This document shows, piece after piece, positions 1 through 7,507 of a DNA stretch of 19,390 nt. A program made the translations under genes and the position numbers. Location: the NCBI GenBank assembly GCA_033720955.1, contig JAWWBN010000047.1, positions 1-19,390 of the forward strand. Reading direction: 5' to 3'. The notes under the pieces were generated by a model. That model was not told the origin of the DNA. It searched no databases and saw only the letters and a list, made by a program, of their open reading frames with translations. Source of the DNA: JAWWBN01 sp033720955 (GTDB taxonomy: Bacteria; Acidobacteriota; Thermoanaerobaculia; Multivoradales; JAHEKO01). Position 1 is the stretch's first letter. Every line of letters begins with the position of its first letter.

Positions 1-495
1 CGCCAGCACCCGCGCCCCGCGGGTGGCGAGGTAGCGCAATTCGTACTCCCCCGGGTCGGAGAAGGCCCGCAGGGTGGCCGGGCTGCCCGCCGTGGCGGCA
101 GCCTGGTGGTCGCCCGTGAAGTAGCGCTCGTCGGCCTCCCCGGCCGCCACCAGCACGATCCGGTCGCCTTCCGCGTTCGGCCCCGTCCAGCTCACCTCGA
201 GCTCGCCGCCGGCGGCGACGCTGGCCGGCGCCTCGAGCGTCGCCCGCGACCCGCGCACCGTCACCTCGAGGGCGAGGAGCGTCCTGCCGGCTCCGCTCAC
301 GTAGCGCACCTCGTGGAGACCCGAGCCGTCGGGCCCCACGAGCCGCGCCGGGCTGCCCGCGGCGGTCGCCGCGGAGACGCCCGGAGACCCCTCCGGCGCC
401 CCGCCGGGCACGATCACGATCCGGTCGCCCGGACCGTCCGGGCCGCTCCACTCGACCTCGAAGGGGCTGCCGGCGAAGACCACCTCGGGCGAGCG
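1..495 (-). repeat. Tandem Ig-like repeat units in the VWA protein
   Basis: Two degenerate protein-level repeats of about 85 residues follow the VWA domain. Each has an AGxxxxVxW strand, a GPxxxGDRIVxV loop, an A(A/T)TAGSPA strand and a closing YELRY or HEVRY strand. The second copy reaches the window edge, so the copy number is unknown. Confidence 0.6.
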
Positions 496-1146
496 CAGGC
501 TGATCCTCGACCACTCGACGGCCCGCCGCAGGGCGTCCTTCAGGCCGCCGGCGTCGCGGGCGAGGGTGAGCTCGCCGCCGGTGTTCTCGGCCAGGCACCG
601 GAGCTGCTCCTGGGCCTCCCTCTCGGTGACGTCGAAGCCGATCACGTGGGTGGTGAAGTCGGCGCCCGCCTCCTCGAGCGCCCGCGCGACCTCGCACGGA
701 TCGCGATCGCAGGTCTCGATGCCGTCGCTGACCAGGATCACCGTGGCCCTGCGCTCCTCGTAGCCCAGCTCCCGCGCCGCGTGGATGACGGCATCGCTCA
801 GCGGCGTCTTGCCCTTGGGGTTGATCGCCTCGACCGCGGCCCGCACCCGCTCGGGATCCACCGAGTCGGGCGGGATCAGGCTCTCGATGTCGGAGCAGTC
901 CCCCTCGCGGCGGTGGCCGTAGGCGGTCAGCCCGAGGTGCACCGACGGGTCCCAGTCGGCCAGGAGCTCGCGGATGACCTGGCGCGCGATTTCGATCTTG
1001 GCTCGGCCGTCGATCTGGCCCCACATGCTGCCGGAGGCGTCGAGGACGAGCACCACCCGGGCGGAGGGAGGCCCGGCGGCCGCTCCCAGCGACGTCAGGG
1101 CGAGTGTCGCTGCCAGGCCGAGGGCGAGTCTCCCGGATCGTGTCAT
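1..1146 (-). CDS. Secreted von Willebrand factor A (VWA) protein with Ig-like repeats, C-terminus cut off
   Basis: Residues 1-24 form a signal peptide (basic MTRSGR start, then an Ala/Leu-rich core), so the protein is exported. A VWA domain follows. Its metal-binding MIDAS motif DASGS is at 36-40, the matching Thr is probably T114 in KGKTPLSDA, and VSDGIETC at 139-146 is a typical VWA strand. Cysteines at 146 and 151 could pair. After the VWA domain (about 30-210) come two related Ig-like units, at about 218-300 and 308-382, sharing AG-x-V-x-W-x-GP-x-GDRIV and PG-x-YE-x-RY patterns. The reading frame is open to base 1, so the protein continues outside the window. The start is supported by GGAGAGG a few bases upstream. 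It lies 29 bases after the S41 protease gene and is probably the last known gene of that operon. Such proteins usually bind other proteins or matrix through the metal site; the partner is unknown. Confidence 0.85.
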   Translation of the reverse strand, partial: MTRSGRLALGLAATLALTSLGAAAGPPSARVVLVLDASGSMWGQIDGRAKIEIARQVIRELLADWDPSVHLGLTAYGHRREGDCSDIESLIPPDSVDPERVRAAVEAINPKGKTPLSDAVIHAARELGYEERRATVILVSDGIETCDRDPCEVARALEEAGADFTTHVIGFDVTEREAQEQLRCLAENTGGELTLARDAGGLKDALRRAVEWSRISLRSPEVVFAGSPFEVEWSGPDGPGDRIVIVPGGAPEGSPGVSAATAAGSPARLVGPDGSGLHEVRYVSGAGRTLLALEVTVRGSRATLEAPASVAAGGELEVSWTGPNAEGDRIVLVAAGEADERYFTGDHQAAATAGSPATLRAFSDPGEYELRYLATRGARVLA

Positions 1147-1175
1147 CTACCTCTCCGATCGTTCTTGCCGCCGTC

Positions 1176-2735
1176 TCACCCCCCGGGACCGGCCGCGAGG
1201 GCCTCGGCCCGGTCGAACAGCCCGAGGGCCGCCTGGATCTGCTCGTCGCCGGCGGCCAGGACCCGGTGACGCGCCTCGAAGCCGAAGCGGGCGTTGAAGA
1301 GCTCGGCGTGCACCGCCCCCAGCCCGAAGTCGCGGAGCCCCGGCTCGTCCAGCCGCCCGGCCTCCCCGGCGTCGACCAGGCCCGTCTCCACCACCCGCTC
1401 CTTGAAGGCCTCCCAAACCTCCGGCCCCGGCCGCCACTCCAGCGAGTCGATCGGCGGATGGGGCCGGTACTCGACGGCGAAGTCCATGAAGGCGTTGCGA
1501 CTGAGCAGGTACTGCTCCAGGACCGACAACTCGGCCGGCTCGACCGTGACGTCGGGGGTGATGCCGCCGCCGCCGTAGACCTCCCGGCCGGCGTCGGTGA
1601 GGAAGACCTGCCGCTCCCGGTCGTCGGCCACCGCCGCCTCGCCCCCCGACGTGTAGTCGAACCACGAGGAGTAGTCGCGCTGGATGACCCGTCCCGAAGG
1701 GGTGTGGTAGCGCGAGGTGGTCACCGCCAGGCCGGCGCCGTAGGAGAGGTTGTAGACCGTCTGCACCAGGCCCTTGCCCCAGGTGCGCGTGCCGACCACC
1801 AGACCCTCGTCGTGATCCTGGATGGCTCCGGCCAGGATCTCCGCCGCAGAGGCGGTGCCCCGGTTGACCAGGACCACCAGCGGCATCGCCAGCTCGGGGT
1901 CCGGCGGGCCGCCGTCGTCCGCGAACCGCTGGTTGGAGCCCGGCGTACGGCCGCGGGTCGCGACGATCTCGCTCCCTTCGGGCAGGAAGAGATCGGAGAC
2001 CGCGATGGCCTGGTCCAGGAGACCGCCGCCGTTGTTGCGCAGATCGAGCACCAGGCGCTTCATCCCGGCGGCGCGCAGCCGGTCGATCGCCTCGGCCACC
2101 TCGCGCCCGGTGCCCCGGTTGAAATCGGTGATGGCCAGATAGCCGGTGCCCGGCTCGATGAGGTAGGCCTGGCGGACGGTGGTCTGCGGGATCTCGTCGC
2201 GGGTGACCACCATCTCGAGGGGCTCGTCCAGACCCGGCCGGGTGATCTCGAGGCTCACCTCGGTCCCGCGCGGGCCCTTGATCCTGCTGACCGCTTCGTC
2301 GAGGCTCATCGACTCGGTGCTCTCGCCGTCCACCGCGCTGATCACGTCCCCGGCCCGCAGCCCCATCCGCGACGCCGGGGTGCCCTCGACCGGGGTGATC
2401 ACCGTGAGCAGGCCGTGGCGCATGCTCACCAGGATGCCCACCCCGAAGAAGCTCTCCTGCTGGCGCTCGCGCATGTTGCTGTAGGCCTCCGGCGACAGGA
2501 AGGAGGTGTGCGGGTCGAGCGTCCTCAGCATGCCCTGGATGGAGGCGAAGACGAGGTCGCGGTAGCTCACCTCCCGGCCGTAGACCCCGTGGGCGACGGT
2601 CACCGCCTCGGTGTAGGCCCGCAGCAGCCCCTCGACCTCGTCGCCCACCGCGAGGGCCCCGCGGCCCCCCACGGTCGCCGCGCCGAGCAGAGCGGCGAGA
2701 AGAACCGCGGCCAGGGGACGGCGGCGCCCCCTCAC
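1176..2735 (-). CDS. S41 family C-terminal processing protease (catalytically intact)
   Basis: This is a 519-residue protein with an N-terminal export signal (MRGRRR, then a hydrophobic run to about residue 29), so it acts in the periplasm. A PDZ domain spans about 96-180. The S41 catalytic domain follows: NNGGG near 234-238, nucleophile Ser296 in NRGTASAAEI, general base Lys321 in TWGKG and supporting Gln325. That is the complete Ser/Lys/Gln arrangement of CtpA/Prc enzymes, which cleave proteins near their C-terminus. The C-terminal 120 or so residues lie beyond the core. The start is GTG and overlaps the stop of the upstream S41-like gene in a GTGA junction, so the two are probably translationally coupled. 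Substrates cannot be read from the sequence. Confidence 0.92.
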   Translation of the reverse strand: MRGRRRPLAAVLLAALLGAATVGGRGALAVGDEVEGLLRAYTEAVTVAHGVYGREVSYRDLVFASIQGMLRTLDPHTSFLSPEAYSNMRERQQESFFGVGILVSMRHGLLTVITPVEGTPASRMGLRAGDVISAVDGESTESMSLDEAVSRIKGPRGTEVSLEITRPGLDEPLEMVVTRDEIPQTTVRQAYLIEPGTGYLAITDFNRGTGREVAEAIDRLRAAGMKRLVLDLRNNGGGLLDQAIAVSDLFLPEGSEIVATRGRTPGSNQRFADDGGPPDPELAMPLVVLVNRGTASAAEILAGAIQDHDEGLVVGTRTWGKGLVQTVYNLSYGAGLAVTTSRYHTPSGRVIQRDYSSWFDYTSGGEAAVADDRERQVFLTDAGREVYGGGGITPDVTVEPAELSVLEQYLLSRNAFMDFAVEYRPHPPIDSLEWRPGPEVWEAFKERVVETGLVDAGEAGRLDEPGLRDFGLGAVHAELFNARFGFEARHRVLAAGDEQIQAALGLFDRAEALAAGPGG

Positions 2736-3955
2736 GGCCCGGCTCCGATCCGCGGCGCTCCGCCGCCCGACGAGCGGACCCGCTCCAGGGCGCGCTCGAG
2801 GATGAGATCCTCCAGGGGAAGCTCCGACTCCGCGAACCGCCGCTCGGCTTCCCGGACCACGACGTCGGGCTCGCGGCCCCGGTCCAGGAGCTCGCCATCG
2901 GGCCCCGTGTAGAAGGCGTCGGTGAGGACCAGGAGATCGCCGGTCGAGAGCTCCCGCACCGACTCGCGTCCGGCGTGGCCGAAGGTCCGCTCGCCCACCA
3001 GCTCGGCGCCAGCGCGCTGCGCCAGCACGGCGGCCAGGATCTCGGCGGCGCCCTGCGACGCCCGGCTCGTGGCGACCACCACGCGGCCCGACCAGAGCGC
3101 CGGCGACTCGCCGACGAAGGTGCGCAGCGTCTCGCCCCGCCGGACCAGCCTCCCGAGCTCGCCGGGGGCGAAGAGCGCCGCCACGGCGTAGGCGCTCGCC
3201 GCGTCGCCCCCGGCGACGCCGCGAAGATCCACGATCAGCTCCCGCCCTCCGGAGGAGGCCAGCTCCTCCAGCCGACCGCGGACGGCCGGGACGGTGGCCT
3301 CGTCGAACCGTCCGACTCGCAGGACGGGGATGCCGTCACGGACCTCCACCGCGGTGTTGGGGGCCTGCCACTCGGCCAGGGTCAGGCTCGCCGTGCGAGC
3401 CTGGCCCCGGCGGATGAGCTCGAGCTCCAGCCGCGACCCGGGCTCGCCGGCCAGGCGCCCACGGATCTGCCAGAGCGCCATCCCCCGCGTGTCCTCGCCG
3501 TCCACGGCGGTCACGATGTCGCTGCGCGCGAGGCCGGCGGCGGCGCCGGGACCTCCCCGCTCGACCGCCAGCACGTAGAGGATGCCGCGGTCCCTGGCCA
3601 GGCGGACGCCGCTGCGGCCGGCGCCGATCTCCTGCGCCCGCCGGAAGGCGGCGACCCCCGAGGCGGGCACGAAGTCGGCCAGGGGGTCCAGCCCGTCGGT
3701 GATGCCGTCCAGGCTGCCGGCGAACAGCGCGCCCACGTCGGGCTCGTCCACGTAGGTGCGCCGCACCAGGGAGAGGACCTCCGAGAAGATCGACAGGTTC
3801 CGGTACAGCGAGCCCTCGCCGTCGTCCCTTTCGGCCGCTCCCAGCCGCACGTCCACGGCCGGGAGCAGAGCCAGGAGCCAGAGGGCGCTCCAAGCCGCCG
3901 CCCGCCTCGCGAGGCGCGTCGTGCGGCGCGCCCCAGAGGACCGCGAGAGAGGCAT
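2732..3955 (-). CDS. S41/PDZ protease-like protein lacking the catalytic residues (probable pseudoprotease)
   Basis: This 407-residue exported protein has a basic start and a hydrophobic segment at about 22-34. It has the S41 layout: an N-terminal helical part, a PDZ-like domain (about 113-185, with GDxGxLYVLAVE-like and VDGEDTRGM signatures) and an S41 fold. The active site is degenerate. Aligned on AAEIL, the position of the nucleophilic Ser is Gly302. The GERTFGHAG segment has His327 where the general-base Lys belongs and Glu331 where the helper Gln belongs. The NNGGG substrate loop is replaced by RGVAGGD. Ser300 lies two residues away and might compensate, but with Lys also gone ordinary S41 catalysis is unlikely. 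It leads the operon and overlaps the intact protease gene by 4 bases, suggesting an adaptor or regulatory partner for that protease. That role is inference. Confidence 0.8.
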   Translation of the reverse strand: MPLSRSSGARRTTRLARRAAAWSALWLLALLPAVDVRLGAAERDDGEGSLYRNLSIFSEVLSLVRRTYVDEPDVGALFAGSLDGITDGLDPLADFVPASGVAAFRRAQEIGAGRSGVRLARDRGILYVLAVERGGPGAAAGLARSDIVTAVDGEDTRGMALWQIRGRLAGEPGSRLELELIRRGQARTASLTLAEWQAPNTAVEVRDGIPVLRVGRFDEATVPAVRGRLEELASSGGRELIVDLRGVAGGDAASAYAVAALFAPGELGRLVRRGETLRTFVGESPALWSGRVVVATSRASQGAAEILAAVLAQRAGAELVGERTFGHAGRESVRELSTGDLLVLTDAFYTGPDGELLDRGREPDVVVREAERRFAESELPLEDLILERALERVRSSGGGAPRIGAGP

Positions 3956-3964
3956 CCGTCCCCA

Positions 3965-3970
3965 AGGCTA
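3965..3970 (-). promoter_or_regulatory. Candidate -10 hexamer TAGCCT for the S41 operon
   Basis: On the minus strand TAGCCT ends 9 bases before the ATG at 3955, and no Shine-Dalgarno sequence lies between. The predicted transcript would start within a few bases of the ATG. The same arrangement recurs at several other operon starts here. No convincing -35 box is visible. Confidence 0.4.
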
Positions 3971-3973
3971 GCA

Positions 3974-3987
3974 CCTGCCCCGGCAGG
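3974..3987. promoter_or_regulatory. Inverted repeat CCTGCC-N2-GGCAGG beside the S41 promoter
   Basis: The 6-base arms are perfect, separated by two bases, and lie 4 bases upstream of the candidate -10 box on the minus strand. The position would suit an operator for the S41/VWA operon. In DNA this GC-rich a chance palindrome is quite possible. Confidence 0.25.
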
Positions 3988-4086
3988 CCTCCACCCCACC
4001 TCGTGGGCCTCCCGGCCGTCGGGGCAGCCGGCCTCACGCGGCGAGAGCCGCGGCCCCGCGCGGCGCGGCCCTGCCGGGCGCCGCCG

Positions 4087-4878
4087 CTACGGCCGCCGCA
4101 GCCGGAAGCCGCCGTTGGTGGTCGTCACCCGGACCGGCGGACCGCCGCCCCCGAGCTCGAGCTCCATCCGTCGGCGGACGTCGCCCTCGAGCGTCACCGG
4201 GAAGTCGAACTTCATGCCGCCGTTGACCGTGCCCACCTCCAGATCGGCGGCGTAGCCCTCGGGCACCTCGATGGTCACGCCGCCGTTGGTGGTGCGCAGG
4301 TCGAGGCCCTCGCCCTCCCAGGTCGAGCCGGTCAGGGTGACGGAGATGCCGCCGTTCGTGGTGCGGCCTCGCACGTCGCCCCCTGCGTCCACGAGGCGGA
4401 TGCCGCCGTTCGTGGTCCTCATGTCGATGTCGCCCCGCACCCCCTCGACCCCGACGCCGCCGTTGGTCGTCTCGAAGACGAGGTCCGAGTCGCGCGGCAC
4501 CTCGAGCCGGAAGCTCACCGACCAGCCCTCGCGGCCATGGACCCGCGGCCCCTCGGCGCGAATCGTGCCGTCGGTCTCGATCCGGATCTCCGAGACGATC
4601 TCGCGCGCCCGCTCCTCGCTGCGGGCATGCGCCGAAACCCGGGCCTCGACTCGCACCTCCCCGCCGTCGAAGCCCCGCCCGTGCACCCCGCCGTTGGGGG
4701 CGGCGTCCACCCGGATGGTGCCGCCGGCCGGCAGGGTGGTCTCGCGGACCTCGCAGAAACTCCGTCCGTCCCCCCACCCGTCCTCGTCGCACCAGTCGGC
4801 CAGCGCCGGCGCCGCCGCCAAGAGCGCGAGGAGGGCCAGCGCCGCCAGGGGCCGGTGGGAACAGGGGATCGTCGCCAT
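4087..4878 (-). CDS. Secreted DUF4097 beta-solenoid (putative adhesin) protein
   Basis: This is a 263-residue protein with a clear signal peptide (to about ALA at 25-27) and three early cysteines (6, 30, 42). The mature part resembles DUF4097, a family of putative surface or periplasmic proteins that form a right-handed beta-helix. Its hallmark is the repeated TTNGG turn, present here at NGG 139-141, 157-159, 175-177, 198-200, 219-221 and 255-257, with a divergent PNGG at 61-64. Spacing is mostly 18-23 residues, consistent with one helical rung each. The start is decided by AAAGGAG six bases upstream of the ATG at 4878. The frame stays open well upstream, but that extension runs antisense to the next gene and is not coding. 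The gene appears monocistronic. Its molecular function is unknown. Confidence 0.85.
   Translation of the reverse strand: MATIPCSHRPLAALALLALLAAAPALADWCDEDGWGDGRSFCEVRETTLPAGGTIRVDAAPNGGVHGRGFDGGEVRVEARVSAHARSEERAREIVSEIRIETDGTIRAEGPRVHGREGWSVSFRLEVPRDSDLVFETTNGGVGVEGVRGDIDMRTTNGGIRLVDAGGDVRGRTTNGGISVTLTGSTWEGEGLDLRTTNGGVTIEVPEGYAADLEVGTVNGGMKFDFPVTLEGDVRRRMELELGGGGPPVRVTTTNGGFRLRRP
4108..4470 (-). repeat. TTNGG-coding repeat rungs in the DUF4097 gene
   Basis: Six copies of a short DNA block coding (T)(T/V)NGG recur at roughly 54-69 base steps, with one longer step before the last copy. Nucleotide identity is high at the NGG core (plus-strand GCCGCCGTTNGTGGT pattern) and low between. The repetition is protein-structural and not a mobile or CRISPR repeat. 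Confidence 0.75.
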
Positions 4879-4884
4879 GGGAAG

Positions 4885-4891
4885 CTCCTTT
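4885..4891 (-). promoter_or_regulatory. Shine-Dalgarno AAAGGAG fixing the DUF4097 start
   Basis: AAAGGAG lies six bases before the ATG at 4878. It fixes the start within a much longer open frame. This gene therefore has a leadered transcript, unlike several neighbours. Confidence 0.7.
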
Positions 4892-5055
4892 CGATTCGTT
4901 CTTCGCCGGCCGGAGCGCCGTCGCGCCCGCCCGCTTCGCTTTTCCCTTGAGACGCCCGGCGGGGGCCGGAGGTTTAGACGGGGGCGGAAACTCGGATCCG
5001 GCCCCGCCAGACCGTGCCGGCGCCGCCCGCTGCCGGGGCCCGATCGGCGCTGCGA

Positions 5056-5061
5056 TAGCCT
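5056..5061 (+). promoter_or_regulatory. Candidate -10 hexamer TAGCCT before the PA14/GT-C gene
   Basis: TAGCCT ends 9 bases before the ATG at 5071, and the intervening GGGTCTCCC is not a ribosome site. A transcript from here would be nearly leaderless. The 191-base gap between 4878 and 5071 must also hold the divergent promoter of the DUF4097 gene, which I could not place. Confidence 0.4.
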
Positions 5062-5070
5062 GGGTCTCCC

Positions 5071-7497
5071 ATGCCCCTCCGGCCGCGTCTTCGGCACCTC
5101 TCCCTGGCGGGAGCTCTGCTGACCGGCGCCGCCGGTCTGCTGCTGCTGTCCGACAAGCCGGGTCTGGAGGGTGAGTACTTCGCCCTCGACCCCGCCTGGG
5201 GCGGGGAGCCCACCGCCCGCCGCACCGGACCGCCGAGGATCACCGGGCCCGAGGACCTGACCGCGGTCCTGGTGTCGCGGGTCATCTGCAGCGTGCGCTG
5301 GCGGGGCTGGCTGGACGTCGAGCGGGGAGGCCCGACCGTCTTCGAGCTCTCCGCCGGCGGCACCGCCCACCTCGCGATCGACGGCGCGCAGGTCCTGGCG
5401 ACGGGCGGCGGGCGGCAGCCGGCGAGAGGTGAGATCGTCCTCTCGGAGGGGCTCCACCACGTCGAGGTGGGGCTCGGCCAGGTCGGACAGCCGAGCCGCC
5501 TGGACCTCCTCTGGCGGACTCCCGGGGCTCGCGAGGCGGCGCCGGTGCCGGAGGGGCTCCTCTATCCGCGACGCCCGGCCACGCTCTACCGGCTGGCCCG
5601 GGAGACCACGGCGCGGCTCTCTCCCCCGGGCCGGCGGCTCCTCGGTGTGGTCTTCCTCCTCGCCGCGCTCTTCCTGCTGCGCTCCACCGGCGTGCGGCCG
5701 GGGGCGCTCGTCCGCCGGCTCGGCGCGCGGGTGGGCCGCCGGCTGCCGGCGAGCCGCTCCAGAAACCTCCGGATCGCGTCTCTCGGCGCTCTCTTCCTGG
5801 TCACCTTCCTGGCCAGCCTGCCCTTCGCTGGCGAAACCCTGGGCGGGGACGACGTGCGCTACCAGGAGGCCGCCTCCTTCGACCGGGAGGCGCGCGGCTA
5901 TCTGAACCGGTACGCCCACGTCTATCTGCTCAAGGGCTTCGTGGGGCTCTCGGGAGGAGATCCCTTCCTCGGCTCGCGTCTCCTCTGGTCGTTCCTCCTG
6001 GCTACCACCGCGACCGCGCTGGCGGCGGCCGCGGCGGCCCTGGGCTCCGGTCTGCAGCTCGGCACCCTGGCGGTGACGCTCTTCCTGCTCGCCAGCCAGA
6101 CCAGCCTGCTCGGCAACTTCGGAGCGGTCTTCCCCGACGTCACCGCCATGGCCTTCGTGACGGTGGGGGTGGCGGTCTACCTGCACGGTCGGGCACGCGG
6201 GATGCCTGAACGACCCCTCGAATGGCACGCCCTGGCGCTGGGTGCGCTCACCGTCGCCGCCTTCAAGTCGAAGGAGACCGGGCTGATCCTCGTCTGGCTG
6301 GTGCCCCTCCTGCTGTGGAACGGCGAGCGGATAGACCTTCCCCGGTTCGGGCGGCGGGTCGTCTCGTGGGCGGCCGGCGCCGCGGCCGCCTACCTGGGGC
6401 TGATGCTGCTCGACGCCTGCTTCCTGGGCGACCCCTTCTACAGCCTGCGCTGGGAGAACCTGGCCGCCGTGGGCGACACCAACTTCGCCGCCGAGGCGCT
6501 CGCCAGCCGGCGGGGACCGGGGGGCTGGATCGACGTGCTGGCGGCACCCTGGGGAGGGGCGCATCCCGCCGACTACGGCCTGCGCAATCTCGGCCTCCTG
6601 ACCCTCGCCGCGGCCTTTCTAGCGGCGGCGAGGGGCGAGCCCACAGAGCGCCGGCTGCTCCACCTGATGCCCGTCGCCTACCTGCTGATGATGATCGCCC
6701 TGCACGTGCGGGCGACCTACATCTACTCCCCGCGCTACCTCCTTCCCGTCTTGCCCGTGGCCTGTCTGACCGGCGGCATGCTCTTCCACTACCTCGGGGT
6801 GGACGGAGGGTGGTGGCGCGACCTCGCGCGGCCGGCGCGGCTGACGCCGCTCGCCCTGGCCGTCGCCGTCATCGTGCTGGTGCTGGTGCCCCTGAGGGTC
6901 GGCGACCTGGAGGCGGAGGCGCTCCTTCCCGCCGGCTCCCTGGCGAAGCTCGGATGGACGCCGGAGAACCTGGTGGCGAGCACCGTCGGCCCGGCGCTGC
7001 TCCTGCTGCTGGCGGCGGCCGCCGTGCTTCTGGCGCGCAACGCCGAGGCGCGGCTGCTTCTCCTCCTGATCTGCCTGCTGGGCTTCTTCGGGGTCGGAGC
7101 CGAGCTCAACCGCAAGCTCCTGGCCATCCGCTTCGCGGAGCAGCGGGCCGATCTGCTGCTCTACCCCTGGACGGCATTCGAGCGGGAGATCCGGGACGAG
7201 CGGCCGGTGACCCTGGTGGTCTCGCCCGACCTCTTCCGCCGGTACGGAATGGTCGGTCAGCAGGTGGTGCGACAGCCGCTGGCGCGGCTCTTCTTCCGCC
7301 GCGACGATCTCTCCGTGTGGCAGGCGCCGAGCCCCGGCCCGGAGATCGACTTCGCCGTCGCCGGCCGGCGCGACTACCAGCGCTGGGTGCGGCTGGCGCC
7401 GGCGCTGGCCGCGACGGCGGTCTCCGATCCCTCCGGCCTGCTGGTGCTGGTGCGGCCGCGCCAGGCGCGGTCCGAGGGCGCGCCCGGCGGTCCCTAG
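5071..7497 (+). CDS. Multi-pass membrane protein with N-terminal PA14-like domain and GT-C glycosyltransferase-like body
   Basis: The protein has 808 residues. A signal anchor (about 9-26) is followed by a PA14-like beta domain at about 31-152. Its features are LEGEYF at 32-37, a WRGWLDV strand, an LAIDG hairpin and a final EGLHHVEVGL...LDLLWRTPG stretch, typical of PA14 carbohydrate-binding modules. TM segments follow at about 190-205 and 236-252, then GGDDVRYQ at 258-265. The acidic pair just after a membrane segment is the usual place of the catalytic Asp in GT-C enzymes (PMT/ArnT type), which transfer sugars from lipid-phosphate donors outside the membrane. Roughly ten further hydrophobic segments alternate with loops to about 680, then a soluble tail. 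The acceptor is unknown. The PA14-like module might bind the glycan product. The gene stands alone and ends 10 bases from a convergent gene. GT-C assignment is an inference from topology and the GDD motif. Confidence 0.7.
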   Translation: MPLRPRLRHLSLAGALLTGAAGLLLLSDKPGLEGEYFALDPAWGGEPTARRTGPPRITGPEDLTAVLVSRVICSVRWRGWLDVERGGPTVFELSAGGTAHLAIDGAQVLATGGGRQPARGEIVLSEGLHHVEVGLGQVGQPSRLDLLWRTPGAREAAPVPEGLLYPRRPATLYRLARETTARLSPPGRRLLGVVFLLAALFLLRSTGVRPGALVRRLGARVGRRLPASRSRNLRIASLGALFLVTFLASLPFAGETLGGDDVRYQEAASFDREARGYLNRYAHVYLLKGFVGLSGGDPFLGSRLLWSFLLATTATALAAAAAALGSGLQLGTLAVTLFLLASQTSLLGNFGAVFPDVTAMAFVTVGVAVYLHGRARGMPERPLEWHALALGALTVAAFKSKETGLILVWLVPLLLWNGERIDLPRFGRRVVSWAAGAAAAYLGLMLLDACFLGDPFYSLRWENLAAVGDTNFAAEALASRRGPGGWIDVLAAPWGGAHPADYGLRNLGLLTLAAAFLAAARGEPTERRLLHLMPVAYLLMMIALHVRATYIYSPRYLLPVLPVACLTGGMLFHYLGVDGGWWRDLARPARLTPLALAVAVIVLVLVPLRVGDLEAEALLPAGSLAKLGWTPENLVASTVGPALLLLLAAAAVLLARNAEARLLLLLICLLGFFGVGAELNRKLLAIRFAEQRADLLLYPWTAFEREIRDERPVTLVVSPDLFRRYGMVGQQVVRQPLARLFFRRDDLSVWQAPSPGPEIDFAVAGRRDYQRWVRLAPALAATAVSDPSGLLVLVRPRQARSEGAPGGP

Positions 7498-7507
7498 CGG
7501 GTCCGCG

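Noticed and set aside
106..2912. Plus-strand open frames over the VWA and S41 genes.
   Set aside because: Arg/Pro/Gly-rich translations with no domain, fully antisense to genes with intact motifs.
4040..4086. GC-rich inverted repeat after the DUF4097 gene as a terminator.
   Set aside because: The stem is only 6 bases (GCCGCG/CGCGGC), lacks a T-run, and such pairs are common in this composition.
4108..4470. Regular DNA repeats in the DUF4097 gene as a CRISPR or satellite array.
   Set aside because: The repeats stay in frame and encode TTNGG turns, and the spacers code for conserved beta-strands.
4960..4980. TCTAAACCT on the minus strand as a promoter for the DUF4097 gene.
   Set aside because: It fits the TANNNT pattern poorly and is about 90 bases from the start, so I could not support it.
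4879..6564. Open frame on the minus strand extending the DUF4097 gene far upstream.
   Set aside because: It is antisense to the PA14/GT-C gene, and the real start at 4878 has a strong ribosome site and begins a signal peptide.
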